Origin: Desertimonas flava
GTDB taxonomy: Bacteria > Actinomycetota > Acidimicrobiia > Acidimicrobiales > Ilumatobacteraceae
DNA length: 64,000 nt
Assembly: GCF_003426815.1 (NCBI RefSeq)
Contig: NZ_QKYK01000029.1
Coordinates: 1 to 64,000 of the forward strand
Reading direction: 5' to 3'
This document shows, one piece after another, positions 50,895-60,500 of this stretch. The translations under genes and the position numbers were made by a program. Position 1 is the stretch's first letter; the number at the start of each line of letters is the position of its first letter. The notes below the pieces were generated by a model. It saw only the letters and a program-made list of their open reading frames with translations. It was not told the origin of the DNA and ran no database searches.

Positions 50895-51863
50895 GTGCTC
50901 GACGTCGACGACCTGCAACGCGCGTACGGAGAGGTGCGAGCCCTCGACGGCATGACGTTCTCGGTGCGTCCCGGCGCCGTCACCGGCTTCCTCGGCCCGA
51001 ACGGCGCCGGGAAGACCACCACGATGCGCGCCATCTTCGGACTCACGTCGCTCGACGGCGGCGAGGTGCGGTGGGACGGACGAGTCCCCGACGCCGACGC
51101 GCGACGGCGGTTCGGCTACCTGCCCGAGGAGCGCGGGCTCTACGCCGACATGCGGATCGGCGACCAACTCGTCTACCTCGGCCGCCTTCATGGCCTCAGC
51201 GTCGCCGACGCCCGCAGCCGGACCGTCTCGTGGCTCGAACGGCTCGGACTCGGCGACCGCGTCGACAGCAAGCTCGAAGACCTCTCCCTCGGCAACCAGC
51301 AGCGAGTGCAGCTGATCGGCGCGCTCGTGCACGAGCCCGAGCTGCTGGTCCTCGACGAGCCGTTCTCGGGGCTCGATCCGGTCGCCGTCGACGCCCTGTC
51401 GAACGTCCTCGTGAGCGAAGCCCGCCGGGGCACCACCGTGTTGTTCTCGTCGCACCAACTCGACCTCGTCGAGCATCTCTGCGAGGAGGCGATCATCGTC
51501 GATCACGGCCGCACGGTGGCGAGCGGTCCGCTCGACGACCTCACGGCCGGCGCCGAGCCGGTGCTCGCTGTCGAGGTCCCCAGCGATCCCGACGGAGCGT
51601 GGGCGTCGACGCTCGACCCCACCGACTACCGCGTGCTCGGTGTCGCCAACGGCACCGTGCGGCTGTCCGTCGCCGACGGTGCCGGCAGCGTGGTCGAGCG
51701 CGCACAACCGGCGCTCGACAGGGCTCGCGCCGCCGGTCCCGTCAGCCACTTCGGCGTCGAACGGCGCACGCTGGCCGAGACGTTCCTCGCCCTCGTCGGA
51801 CGGCCGGTCGACCAGGCCGACGAAGCGGCCGGAGCGACGACGGAGCAGGCGGTGCTGTCATGA
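50895..51863 (+). CDS. ABC transporter ATP-binding protein (NatA-like)
   Basis: A 322-residue ATPase: Walker A GPNGAGKTT, signature LSLGNQQRVQL, Walker B LLVLDEPFSGLDPVAVD and H-loop SSHQLDLVEH. The C-terminal ~100 residues carry the extension typical of NatA-type sodium or drug exporters. It overlaps the permease gene as ATGA. Confidence 0.92.
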   Translation: MLDVDDLQRAYGEVRALDGMTFSVRPGAVTGFLGPNGAGKTTTMRAIFGLTSLDGGEVRWDGRVPDADARRRFGYLPEERGLYADMRIGDQLVYLGRLHGLSVADARSRTVSWLERLGLGDRVDSKLEDLSLGNQQRVQLIGALVHEPELLVLDEPFSGLDPVAVDALSNVLVSEARRGTTVLFSSHQLDLVEHLCEEAIIVDHGRTVASGPLDDLTAGAEPVLAVEVPSDPDGAWASTLDPTDYRVLGVANGTVRLSVADGAGSVVERAQPALDRARAAGPVSHFGVERRTLAETFLALVGRPVDQADEAAGATTEQAVLS

Positions 51864-53068
51864 CCCTCGGCGACACTCCGATGGTGCTCGTGGCGAAGCG
51901 TGAGATCACCGAGGCCTTCCGCGCCCGCTCGACGCGGATCCTGCTCGCCATCTCGGCGGTGGCGGTCGCGGCGATCGTCGTGATCGCCCACTTCGCCGCA
52001 GGCGACGACGACACACCGACGACCGACCTCGCGGTGGTGGGTGAGCCGACGGCCGCCGAGGCCGGCGCCTACGAGGCGCTCGGTGACGCCCTCGGCACGA
52101 ATCTCGTGGTGACCCCCTACGCGGACGACGCCGCCGCCCGCGAGGCGGTCAGCGACGGTGCCGACCTGGCGATCCTCGACGACGGGGCCACGTTGTTGAC
52201 CGAGGATCCGGTCGACCTCACGTCCAACGATTCGACGCTGGCGACCGTCATCAACGTGCTGCGGTCGGACCTCGCCCTGTCCATCGGGCTGGCCGACGCC
52301 GGCCTCGACGCCGCCGACATCGCCGCGGTCCGCAGCACCCCGCTCCCCGACGTCGAGAGCGTCAATCCCGAGGACCCGAACGAGACCAACTCCGGACGGA
52401 TCGGGCTCGCCGTCGTCACCAACGTCCTGCTGTTCCTGCTGCTCCAGACGTACGGCGGCTGGATCCTCCAGGGCGTCACCCGCGAGAAGTCCACGCGCGT
52501 CGTCGAGGTGCTGCTGTCGGCGATCCGCCCGCGCCAGCTTCTCATCGGCAAGGTCATCGGCATCGGCGTCGTGGCGCTGGCCAACGCCGCCGTCCTCATC
52601 GCCGTCGCCCTGTTCACGTCGCGCGTCGTCGGTCTCGACGTCCTCGCCGGCTTCAACGTGGGCGACATCGCCATGGGCGGCGTGTGGTTCATCGCCGGCT
52701 ACGCCCTCTACTGCAGCGCCTTCGCCGCCGCTGGGGCCCTCTGCAACCGACCCGAGGACGCCCAGGGCGCGGCGATGCCGATCATGCTGCCGATGCTCGC
52801 CGGCTACATCGTCGGCTTCACTGCGTTCGGCGGCGCCACGCCGCTGCTCTGGGTGCTCGCCTTCTTCCCGCCGACGGCGGTGCTGGCGATGCCCGTCCTC
52901 TACGCCCTCGGTGACGTCCCGGTCGCCGGCATGCTCCTCAGCCTGGCGATGACGCTGGCTGCGGCGTGGCTGATCGCCCAGCTGGCCGCCAAGATCTACG
53001 AGCGGTCGATCCTGCGCACCGGCAAGCGGCTGTCGTGGAAGGACGCCCTGCGCCGCACGGCGCACTGA
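51860..53068 (+). CDS. ABC-2 type permease (NatB-like)
   Basis: A 402-residue permease: an N-terminal helix (~25-45), a large extracytoplasmic domain (~50-190), then five helices with QGVTREKSTRVVEVLLSAIRPRQLLIGKVIG, the characteristic NatB segment. It forms an exporter (Na+, bacitracin-type or peptide substrates) with the preceding ATPase. It ends 29 bp before a convergent histidine-kinase gene. Confidence 0.92.
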   Translation: MTLGDTPMVLVAKREITEAFRARSTRILLAISAVAVAAIVVIAHFAAGDDDTPTTDLAVVGEPTAAEAGAYEALGDALGTNLVVTPYADDAAAREAVSDGADLAILDDGATLLTEDPVDLTSNDSTLATVINVLRSDLALSIGLADAGLDAADIAAVRSTPLPDVESVNPEDPNETNSGRIGLAVVTNVLLFLLLQTYGGWILQGVTREKSTRVVEVLLSAIRPRQLLIGKVIGIGVVALANAAVLIAVALFTSRVVGLDVLAGFNVGDIAMGGVWFIAGYALYCSAFAAAGALCNRPEDAQGAAMPIMLPMLAGYIVGFTAFGGATPLLWVLAFFPPTAVLAMPVLYALGDVPVAGMLLSLAMTLAAAWLIAQLAAKIYERSILRTGKRLSWKDALRRTAH

Positions 53069-53088
53069 CGGCCCCGACACCGGCCGTC
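53067..53088. terminator. Hairpin between exporter and histidine-kinase genes
   Basis: GACGGCC (53067-53073) and GGCCGTC (53082-53088), 7-bp arms around an 8-nt loop in a 29-bp convergent gap. Confidence 0.4.
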
Positions 53089-53097
53089 GCCGTTCGA

Positions 53098-54285
53098 TCA
53101 GGTCCCCGACGCGACCGGCAGCCGCAGGCGGACCACGGCGCCGCCCGCCGCCCCGTTGGCCGCCTCGGCACGGCCCTTGTGCGCCTCCACCAGCGACCGG
53201 GCGATGGCCAGGCCGAGTCCGGACGAGCCCCTCGAGTCGCCCCGCCGGAACCGCTCGAACACCTCCGGCAGCAGCTCGGCGGGAAAGCCGGGACCGTCGT
53301 CGGCGACCTCGACGACGGCGTCCTTGCCCTCGACGCGCGCCGTCACCGTGACGTTCCTCGCCCGCGACGCGGCGTTGCGCACGATGTTCTCGACGGCGTG
53401 ATGAAGCAGGGCGTAGTCGGCATCGACGGTGATCGAGCGGGCCGTGTCGGCGACGATGTCGCACCCTTCCACCCGCACGCCGGCGACCACCTCCTCGACG
53501 AGCAGGTCGAGACGCAACGGCGCCAACCGCGGCGCGAACTGACCGGAATCGATGCGGGCGAGCTCGAGCAGCTCACTCACCGCGGCACCGGCGGACTCTG
53601 CGGCGCTGTCGATCTCCCGCAACGACTCCATGTAGGCATTGGCTTCACGCGGTCTGGACAACGCCTGCGACGCCGACGCCCGGATGACGGCGAGCGGTGT
53701 GCGCAATTGGTGGGCAGCGTCGGCGATGAAGTCGCGTTGACGGGCGTTGGCCGCCCGCACCGGCGAGAGCGCCCGGCCCGACACGAACCAGCCGACCACG
53801 GCGATGCCGACCACCGCTCCCGCCCCGGCCAGCCAGAGCCGCAGGCGTAGGGATGACGAGCGATCGCGGTAGTACTCCAGGTCGATCAGCGTCACCGCCG
53901 CCTCCGTGGCGGACACCTTCTCGCCGTACGCGAGGTATGCCGTGCCGTCCTGGGAGAACTCCGTCCACGCCTGCTCGTAGTCGACGGCGTCGCGACCCAC
54001 CGACTCGAGCGGCGGCTCCACCCAGACATCGCCCAGCGGGTACGACGACGCATCGCCCGACTCGGGATCGACCGACACCATCCAGAAGTTGTCCGGCGTC
54101 GGATCCTCGCCGAGGTTCCAGGCGCGCACCGTGTCGGCGACGGCCTGCCCGCCCTCGCGGACCGCGCCGTCCTCGATCGGCTCGGTGCCGACGCGGATGC
54201 CGACGACGACGAGCGCCGCGACGGCGATCGCCGAGAGCAGGGTGTACAGCAACGTCAACCGCAACCGGACGGAACGCAGGTTCAC
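53098..54285 (-). CDS. Two-component sensor histidine kinase
   Basis: A 395-residue membrane kinase: helix at ~10-31, an extracytoplasmic sensor (~32-148), helix at ~150-170, then the dimerisation domain with H192 in DAAHQLRTPLAV and the ATPase domain (N-box ENIVRNAASRA, G1 VADDGPGFP, G2 GSSGLGLAIARSL). Its GTG overlaps the regulator stop (GTGA), so the two are coupled. The sensor domain is rich in acidic residues and recognises an unknown signal. It is convergent with a NatAB-type exporter, a possible target by analogy with antibiotic-sensing modules. Confidence 0.93.
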   Translation of the reverse strand: MNLRSVRLRLTLLYTLLSAIAVAALVVVGIRVGTEPIEDGAVREGGQAVADTVRAWNLGEDPTPDNFWMVSVDPESGDASSYPLGDVWVEPPLESVGRDAVDYEQAWTEFSQDGTAYLAYGEKVSATEAAVTLIDLEYYRDRSSSLRLRLWLAGAGAVVGIAVVGWFVSGRALSPVRAANARQRDFIADAAHQLRTPLAVIRASASQALSRPREANAYMESLREIDSAAESAGAAVSELLELARIDSGQFAPRLAPLRLDLLVEEVVAGVRVEGCDIVADTARSITVDADYALLHHAVENIVRNAASRARNVTVTARVEGKDAVVEVADDGPGFPAELLPEVFERFRRGDSRGSSGLGLAIARSLVEAHKGRAEAANGAAGGAVVRLRLPVASGT

Positions 54286-54950
54286 TGCGCGCTCGCCCGC
54301 ATCCGGTACCCGACGCCGCGCACCGTCTCGATCATCTCGGGAGCGCCGAGCTTGCGGCGGAGGTTGCCGACGTGCACGTCGACGACGTTCGACAGACCGT
54401 CGTAGTCGCCGTCCCACACATGGTCGATCAAGTCGCTGCGACTCACCACGGTGCTGACACGGCGGGCGAGGTAGTCGAGCAGCGAGAACTCCCGTGCCGT
54501 GAGCGGGAGGCGCCGCCCGCCACGGGTGGCGACGTGCTCGGCGGGATCGACGCGCAGGTCGCCGACCTCGATGACCGGACCGTGGGCGAGCGGGGGCCGC
54601 CGCAACAGCGCCCGCACCCTCGCTGTGAGCTCGGGAAAGTGGAACGGCTTGGTGAGGTAGTCGTCGGCGCCGAGGTCGAGGCTGCGCACCTTCTCCCCGA
54701 CTTCGTCCCGTGCCGTGAGGACGAGCACCGGCGTCGCCATGCCGGCGCTTCGCATCCAGCGACAGACGTCGGCACCATCTCCGTCGGGCAGGCCGAGATC
54801 GAGCACGACGATGTCGTACGGCGTCGAGGCGAGCGCGTGCGTCGCGTCGACGACCGACACGGCGAGATCGACGGCATGACCCTCGTCCACGAGCCCGCGC
54901 ACGACCACGGTCCCGAGAGCCCGGTCGTCCTCGACCACCAGCACGCGCAC
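54282..54950 (-). CDS. OmpR-family response regulator
   Basis: A 222-residue regulator. The receiver domain has E7-D8-D9, phospho-acceptor D51 (VVLDLGLPDGDG), T79 and K101 (TKPF). The C-terminal winged helix has LTAREFSLLDYLARRVSTVVSRSDLIDHVWDGDYDGLSNVVDVHVGNLRRKL. First gene of the pair with the kinase. It probably binds the phased repeats at 54974-55021, directly upstream, and thus regulates itself and perhaps the divergent DUF1800 gene. Confidence 0.94.
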   Translation of the reverse strand: MRVLVVEDDRALGTVVVRGLVDEGHAVDLAVSVVDATHALASTPYDIVVLDLGLPDGDGADVCRWMRSAGMATPVLVLTARDEVGEKVRSLDLGADDYLTKPFHFPELTARVRALLRRPPLAHGPVIEVGDLRVDPAEHVATRGGRRLPLTAREFSLLDYLARRVSTVVSRSDLIDHVWDGDYDGLSNVVDVHVGNLRRKLGAPEMIETVRGVGYRMRASAQ

Positions 54951-54973
54951 TGCGCCATCCTCGCAGGCCCGAC

Positions 54974-55021
54974 GTGAAGACGCGATGAAGGCCGACGACG
55001 GCCGTTCACGATCGCTTCATC
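54974..55021. promoter_or_regulatory. Phased direct repeats, candidate OmpR-type binding region
   Basis: On the plus strand GTGAAG (54974) and ATGAAG (54985) start 11 bp apart. On the minus strand ATGAAG (55020-55015) and GTGAA (55009-55005) again have an 11-bp period. The two pairs face each other around GGCCG-ACGA-CGGCC, between the regulator gene and the divergent DUF1800 gene. Confidence 0.55.
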
Positions 55022-55043
55022 CTCGTGTCGCCATGGTGATCCC

Positions 55044-56282
55044 ATGGCTCCGGACCGCCCCGACGCTCCCGCGATCGCCCATCTGCTCCGTCGCACGGGG
55101 TTCGGCCCGGCGCCGGGCGAGGTCGAGTCGTACGGCTCGTTCGACGAGGCCCTCGAGTCGGTGCTCGCCGGGGCCACCGACGACCGCGCCGAGATGCCCG
55201 ACCCGGTCGACGACGACACCGACGCTGCGGTGGTGTGGTGGCTGCGCCGACTCCGGCGCAGCCCGAATCCGCTGCACGACAAGCTCGTGCTGTTCTGGCA
55301 CGGTCATCTCACGTCGTCGGCCGACAAGGCGAGCGCCGACATGATGGCCCGCCAGCACAACCTCCTGCGCCGCCACGCCACGGGAAACGTCCGCGAACTG
55401 CTCCACGCCATCGTCCGCGACGCAGCGATGCTGATCTTCCTCGACGGCGCCGGCTCGCAGGCCGACGCCCCCAACGAGAACCTGGCACGCGAGTTCATGG
55501 AGCTCTTCGCCCTCGGCCGCGGCAACTACACCGAAGCCGACGTCCGCGCCGGAGCCAGGGCGCTGGCCGGGTTCACCGTCGACTGGGAGTCCGAGGCAGT
55601 CGGCTTCGACGAAGAAGCAGCCGCACGCGGCCGCCTGACCGTGCTCGGCGTCACCGACTCGTTCGACGCCGACCGGTTCGTCGACGTCGTCTGCGAGCAG
55701 CCGGCGTGTGCGGCGTTCATCGCGACCAAGCTCCACCGCTTCCTCGCCGGCTCCGACCCGAGCGAGGCACGACGCGACGAATTGGCCGCGGTGTTGCGCG
55801 ATCACGACTTCACCGTCATGCCCCTCGTCGAAGCGATCCTGCGCCACGACGAGTTCGCCGCCAACCGGCTGAACCGGCCGCGCTTCCCCATCGAGTGGTT
55901 CCTCGCCGCGCACCACGCGATGGGCACCGACGTCGATGCCGACTCGATCTGGACCCTCGCCGACATGGGCCAGATGCCCCTGTACCCACCGAACGTCGCC
56001 GGGTGGCCCGTCGGTCCGCAATGGATCGGGACCGGCCGGCAGCTGCTGAAGACCTCCTTGGCGATCGACGCCGCGTCGGGCGAGTCGTCGATCTTCGTCG
56101 ACTTCGGCGAGAGCCCCGCCGAGCGGGCAACGGGCGCGCTCCGCCACTGCGGTCTGTTCGAGGCGTCGGTCGCCACGACCAGCGCCCTCGAGGCGGCGGC
56201 GCGCCAGGTCGCGTCCGTCGACGGCGGGGACCTCCTGCTGCTCGCCCTCACCCTGGCGAGCCCCGAAGCCGCGTGCGCCTGA
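55044..56282 (+). CDS. DUF1800 family protein
   Basis: A 412-residue helical protein with DUF1800 signatures: IAHLLRRTGFGPAPGEV, NPLHDKLVLFWHGHL, NENLAREFMELFALGRGNYTEADV and NRPRFPIEWFLAAH. The function is unknown; it is always found with a DUF1501 protein, as here (46 bp). No signal peptide, unlike many members, so the complex may assemble in the cytoplasm before Tat export with its partner. It is divergent from a two-component system and shares its control region. Confidence 0.86.
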   Translation: MAPDRPDAPAIAHLLRRTGFGPAPGEVESYGSFDEALESVLAGATDDRAEMPDPVDDDTDAAVVWWLRRLRRSPNPLHDKLVLFWHGHLTSSADKASADMMARQHNLLRRHATGNVRELLHAIVRDAAMLIFLDGAGSQADAPNENLAREFMELFALGRGNYTEADVRAGARALAGFTVDWESEAVGFDEEAAARGRLTVLGVTDSFDADRFVDVVCEQPACAAFIATKLHRFLAGSDPSEARRDELAAVLRDHDFTVMPLVEAILRHDEFAANRLNRPRFPIEWFLAAHHAMGTDVDADSIWTLADMGQMPLYPPNVAGWPVGPQWIGTGRQLLKTSLAIDAASGESSIFVDFGESPAERATGALRHCGLFEASVATTSALEAAARQVASVDGGDLLLLALTLASPEAACA

Positions 56283-56328
56283 CCCGATCCGAAGACGATC
56301 CGATGACGATCCGAAGAAGGGACGCTCG

Positions 56329-57579
56329 ATGCCCCAGCTGATCAGCCGCCGCGACTTCCTCGCCCTCGCCGGGCTCGGCGCCGGAGCCGTGGCGACAGGG
56401 ACCGTCGCGCACCGACCCGCCGCGACCGCGGCCACGAAGACCGTCGGAGGCCGAGCAGCACTGCTTCCCGTGAGCGACCACGCCGCGCGCCTGCTCGTCG
56501 TGATCGAGATGGCCGGTGGCAACGACGGCCTGTCGATGGCCCCGCCGGCCGACGCTGCTCGGCTGACCGATCTCCGCGGCGACGGATTCGACGAGGCGGC
56601 GCTGCTCCGGCCGGGCAACGACGTCGTCCTCCACCCGGCGTTCGAGCGTCTGCAGCGCCGGCCCGTCACGATCGTCGATGGGCTCGGCACCCCGTCGCCC
56701 GACGGCTCGCACTTCGAGATGCTGCGACGGTGGTGGACCGGTGACCCCGACGGCACCGTCCACCCCACCACCGGCTTCCTCGGCCGCCTTTGCGACGCCC
56801 TCGATGTTGGCGCGCCGGTCACGGGTCTGTCGATCGGAAGTGGCGCCTCACCGATGCTGATGGCCGCTCGGGCCGGCACGCTCGGGCTCCCGGACCCCGG
56901 CTGGCTCTGGTGGCTCGCGCCGGACGAGGAACCCGACGACCCGTGGCTGGCGGCCTTTCGCTCCGGGCTCGTCGCTCTGGGGCAGGATCGGGGGCCGACC
57001 GACGGCACGGAGACCGTGGCCCTCGCCAGACGGGCGATCGCCGGCGGCCTCCGCGCCGGTGAGATGCTGCATGGCCTCGGCGACTCCCCCGAGTATCCCG
57101 GCACGGACCTCGGCTGGAAGCTCGCCCTCACCGCGCAGGCGCTCGACGCCGATGTCGGTGTCCGGGTCGTCCACGTGCCGATGGACGGCGATTTCGACAC
57201 CCACGAGGACCACTTCTCGCGCCACGGCTCGCTGATGGCCGAGCTCGACGAGGCCCTCGACACCTTCCTCGACGACCTGGCGGAGCGCGGCATCGCCGAT
57301 CGGGTGCTCGTCGCGACCGTCAGCGAGTTCGGGCGCCGGCCGGAGCTCAACGGCAGCGGCGGACTCGACCACGGCACGGCATCGACGGCACTCATCGCCG
57401 GACCTGTCCCACTCGGCCGGCTCGGCGATCCGGTCGATCTCTCCCGCGTCGACGAGGACGACAACTTCATCGCCACCACGACGATGGACCAGTACTACGC
57501 CACGCTCGCCGAGTCCTGGTTCGGCGTTCCCGCCTCGGACGTCCTCGCCGGATCCGTGCAGCCGTTCGCCCTGACCTGA
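56329..57579 (+). CDS. DUF1501 family protein, Tat-exported
   Basis: A 416-residue alkaline-phosphatase/sulfatase-fold-like DUF1501 protein. The Tat signal SRRDFLALAGLGAGAVATG (residues 6-24) predicts export of the folded protein. VIEMAGGNDGLSMAPPAD, RVVHVPMDGDFDTHEDHFSRH and TVSEFGRRPELNGSGGLDHGTA hold the conserved Asp/His residues for a metal site. Forms an operon with the DUF1800 gene. Its last 85 bp overlap the end of the convergent FtsK-type gene. Confidence 0.9.
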   Translation: MPQLISRRDFLALAGLGAGAVATGTVAHRPAATAATKTVGGRAALLPVSDHAARLLVVIEMAGGNDGLSMAPPADAARLTDLRGDGFDEAALLRPGNDVVLHPAFERLQRRPVTIVDGLGTPSPDGSHFEMLRRWWTGDPDGTVHPTTGFLGRLCDALDVGAPVTGLSIGSGASPMLMAARAGTLGLPDPGWLWWLAPDEEPDDPWLAAFRSGLVALGQDRGPTDGTETVALARRAIAGGLRAGEMLHGLGDSPEYPGTDLGWKLALTAQALDADVGVRVVHVPMDGDFDTHEDHFSRHGSLMAELDEALDTFLDDLAERGIADRVLVATVSEFGRRPELNGSGGLDHGTASTALIAGPVPLGRLGDPVDLSRVDEDDNFIATTTMDQYYATLAESWFGVPASDVLAGSVQPFALT

Positions 57580-60500
57580 CCGTCTCCCGCTCCCGGTGGC
57601 CCGACGTGGGACCCCGTCCCACCGGGCCCGTGGCGCGCCACTTGGACGAGCCGACGCCCCGTCCCGTCGACGAGCCAGCCGAGGCCCCGACGCGCCGGAA
57701 TCGGCAGTCGCCTCGGCATGTGCTCGCCGAGCAGTTCGGCGTCGGTGTCCGCGCCACCCGCCATCACGATGCCGATACGGCTGCGGCGGACGATCGACGT
57801 CCAGTGCCCGTACATCGAGCGCAGCGCGTCGGGCCGCGCCGCGGCCATCACCACGACCAACGGATGGCGGGCGCTGACGAGATCGAGCAGGTCGTGCTCG
57901 GCGTCGTCGACTCGTTCCGCGTCGTCGACGACGAGGGCGATGCGTTCCACACCGGTCGTCGCAGCCACACGTGCCGACAGCGTTGCGGCATCGACGATCT
58001 CGACGGCGCCGCCGGTCGCGAGCGCCCACGTCACCAGTGGGGACGTGGGCCGCGGCGAGTGGACGATCACCCGACCGTCCCGATGCGCGTCCCGCCAGGC
58101 CGATGCCAGTGTGACCAATGCCGTGCTGCGCCCGCTCCGCGCCGGCCCGACGACCAGGGCGTGCTCGCCGTCGGGGATCTCCATGGCGGTCGGCCGCATC
58201 GTCGCGAACTCGAGGCCGGTGACGAGCGACGTGCTGCCCGACGGACTCGCAGCCGAGTGCGGGAGATCGGCGACCGCCACGTCGTCGGGCAACGTGGCGA
58301 TCGGCTCGGGCGCGGCGGAAGCGAGATCCCAGTCGGATCGATCGGGCGCGGCGCTTGGGATCGGGAGCACCGCCAGTTGCGCCTCGAGCTTCGACGACGT
58401 CACGACGATGCGGCCGGGGATCGCGGGCGGCACGTGCGGCGGTCGCACCCCGACCGCCGCGCCGTCGGCGGGATCGTCGAGGTGGAACAGCCAACGCTGC
58501 CCGAACGCGGCCAGCACCGACATCGAGACGGCGCCACCGCGCTCGAGCGTGGCCACGCAGTGCACCCCGACCGCCACGCCGTCGTTGAGGATCCGGACGA
58601 GGGTGGCATGCTCGTCGGCGTCGCCCGGCGCCGACACGGCGTCGAGCAGCCCGGGCAGGCCGTCGATCGCCAGGACGATCGGTGGCACCGCCGTGGAGGC
58701 GGCGGCATCGGACTGGCGCCGCGCCACCTCGCCGCCCACCAGGCGGAGCACCCGAGCACGACGTTCCGCGTCGTACCGGCCCACCACGCCGCCGCAGCCG
58801 GGCAGACCCGCCAGTTCCTCGAGTCGGCCGTCGCCGCGTGCGTCCAGCACGTACACGTGGTGGTCGGCGCGTGCGGCGGCGAGCACGGTGCGCAGCGCCG
58901 TGGTCGTGCCCGAACCGAACGAGCCGATGAGGGCGAGGTTGCCGCCCGCCGGCTCCCAGCGCAGGGCGAGGCGACGCTGCGCGGCGGGATCGTCGATCAC
59001 CCCGACCACGCGCGGGGTCGTGCCGTCCGGCTGGTCGACGCCGAGCAGGGCGGCGATCGCCCCCGGCGACACCGACTCGGGGAGGGCCTCGAGCCACGGA
59101 CGGAACGGCGGTGAGATCTCGCACAGCGACGCCGCCTGCCGGATCGTGCGGGTGAGCACGGTGAGTTCGCTCGGCGCAGCATCCTCGACTGCCTCCGCGA
59201 CTGCCTGCTGGGCAGTCGTGCCGACGACGGCGATCGCGGCCCCCGAGGCGGCCCGGTACGGCGACAGCGACGTGGCCGCCTGGAAGACGATCGTCTCCGC
59301 GGGTCCGAGGCGCATCATCGCTCGGCCCGGGGTTCCTCGCGGAAAGCTCGCCGGCGTGCTGTCGCCGACGATGTCGTTGGCGTCGGAGCGGTCGTTGAGC
59401 CGCAGCGCGATGCGCAGATTGGTGTTGGCCCTGATGTCGTCGCTGACGATGCCGGCCGGGCGCTGGGTGGCCAGCACGAGGTGGATCCCCAGGCTGCGGC
59501 CGCGCTGGGCGACGCCGACGAGTGCCGACACGAACCCGGGCAGCTCCGTCTTCAGGGCGGCGAACTCGTCGATCACCACGACGAGCCGGGGCAGCGACGG
59601 CGGGCTCGCTCCGTCGCTGTACCCAGGATGAGCTCGTCCCGCGGCAGCGTCGCGGAGTGTCCGGTAGGCGTCGAGATCGTCGGCCGCGACGGCGCGGAGG
59701 AGGCGCTCACGGCGACGGATCTCGGCCTCGAGGCTGGACAGGGCCCGAGCGGCCAGGTGCTCGTCGAGATCGGTGACCAGGCCCACCGTGTGCGGAAGGT
59801 CGGCGCAGGCGTCGAACGTCGAGCCGCCCTTGTAGTCGACGAGGACGAACGTCAGCTCCTCGGGGCTGCTGCGGGCCGCCATCGACACGACGAGGGTTCG
59901 CAGCAGCTCACTCTTTCCCGAACCGGTGGTGCCGGCGACGAGGGCGTGCGGTCCGTCGCGGACGAGGTCGACCTCGACGACGCCGTCGGCGGTCGCGCCG
60001 ATCAGCGCCGTCGGGTGGCCTGTCCGTCCGTGTCGGGGGACGCCGTCCCCGGGTCGCCACGCCGCGGCCAGGGCGATCGGATCGTCGATCGCCACGCCGT
60101 CCACCGCCCGCGTCAACGCACCGAGCCCGATGGACGACGGCACGGCTCCGGACGCCTCGGTCGGGTCCTCGGGGTCGTGGACCGAGGCGAGCCGGCGGGC
60201 GACGTGCTCGGCCGTACTCAGGGTGAGACCGGCCGCGTGCACCGCGTCGGTCGCCGTGGCATCCGACGTGTCCGGACACCACCGCCCGACGCAGCGCGAC
60301 CCGATGTCGAGCACGCTCCGGCACATGGACGGCACCGCGACATCGTGACGGACGACGGTGAGCACGGCAACGGAGGCGGCACTCCCGAGGTAGCGGCGAA
60401 GGGCGCCGGTGCGGTTCGCCAACAGGTCGGCGCGGTCGGTCACCACGACGACGTGCCTCGTGTCGCCGTCGTCGATGCGGCGCAGCGCGGCGTCCACAGC

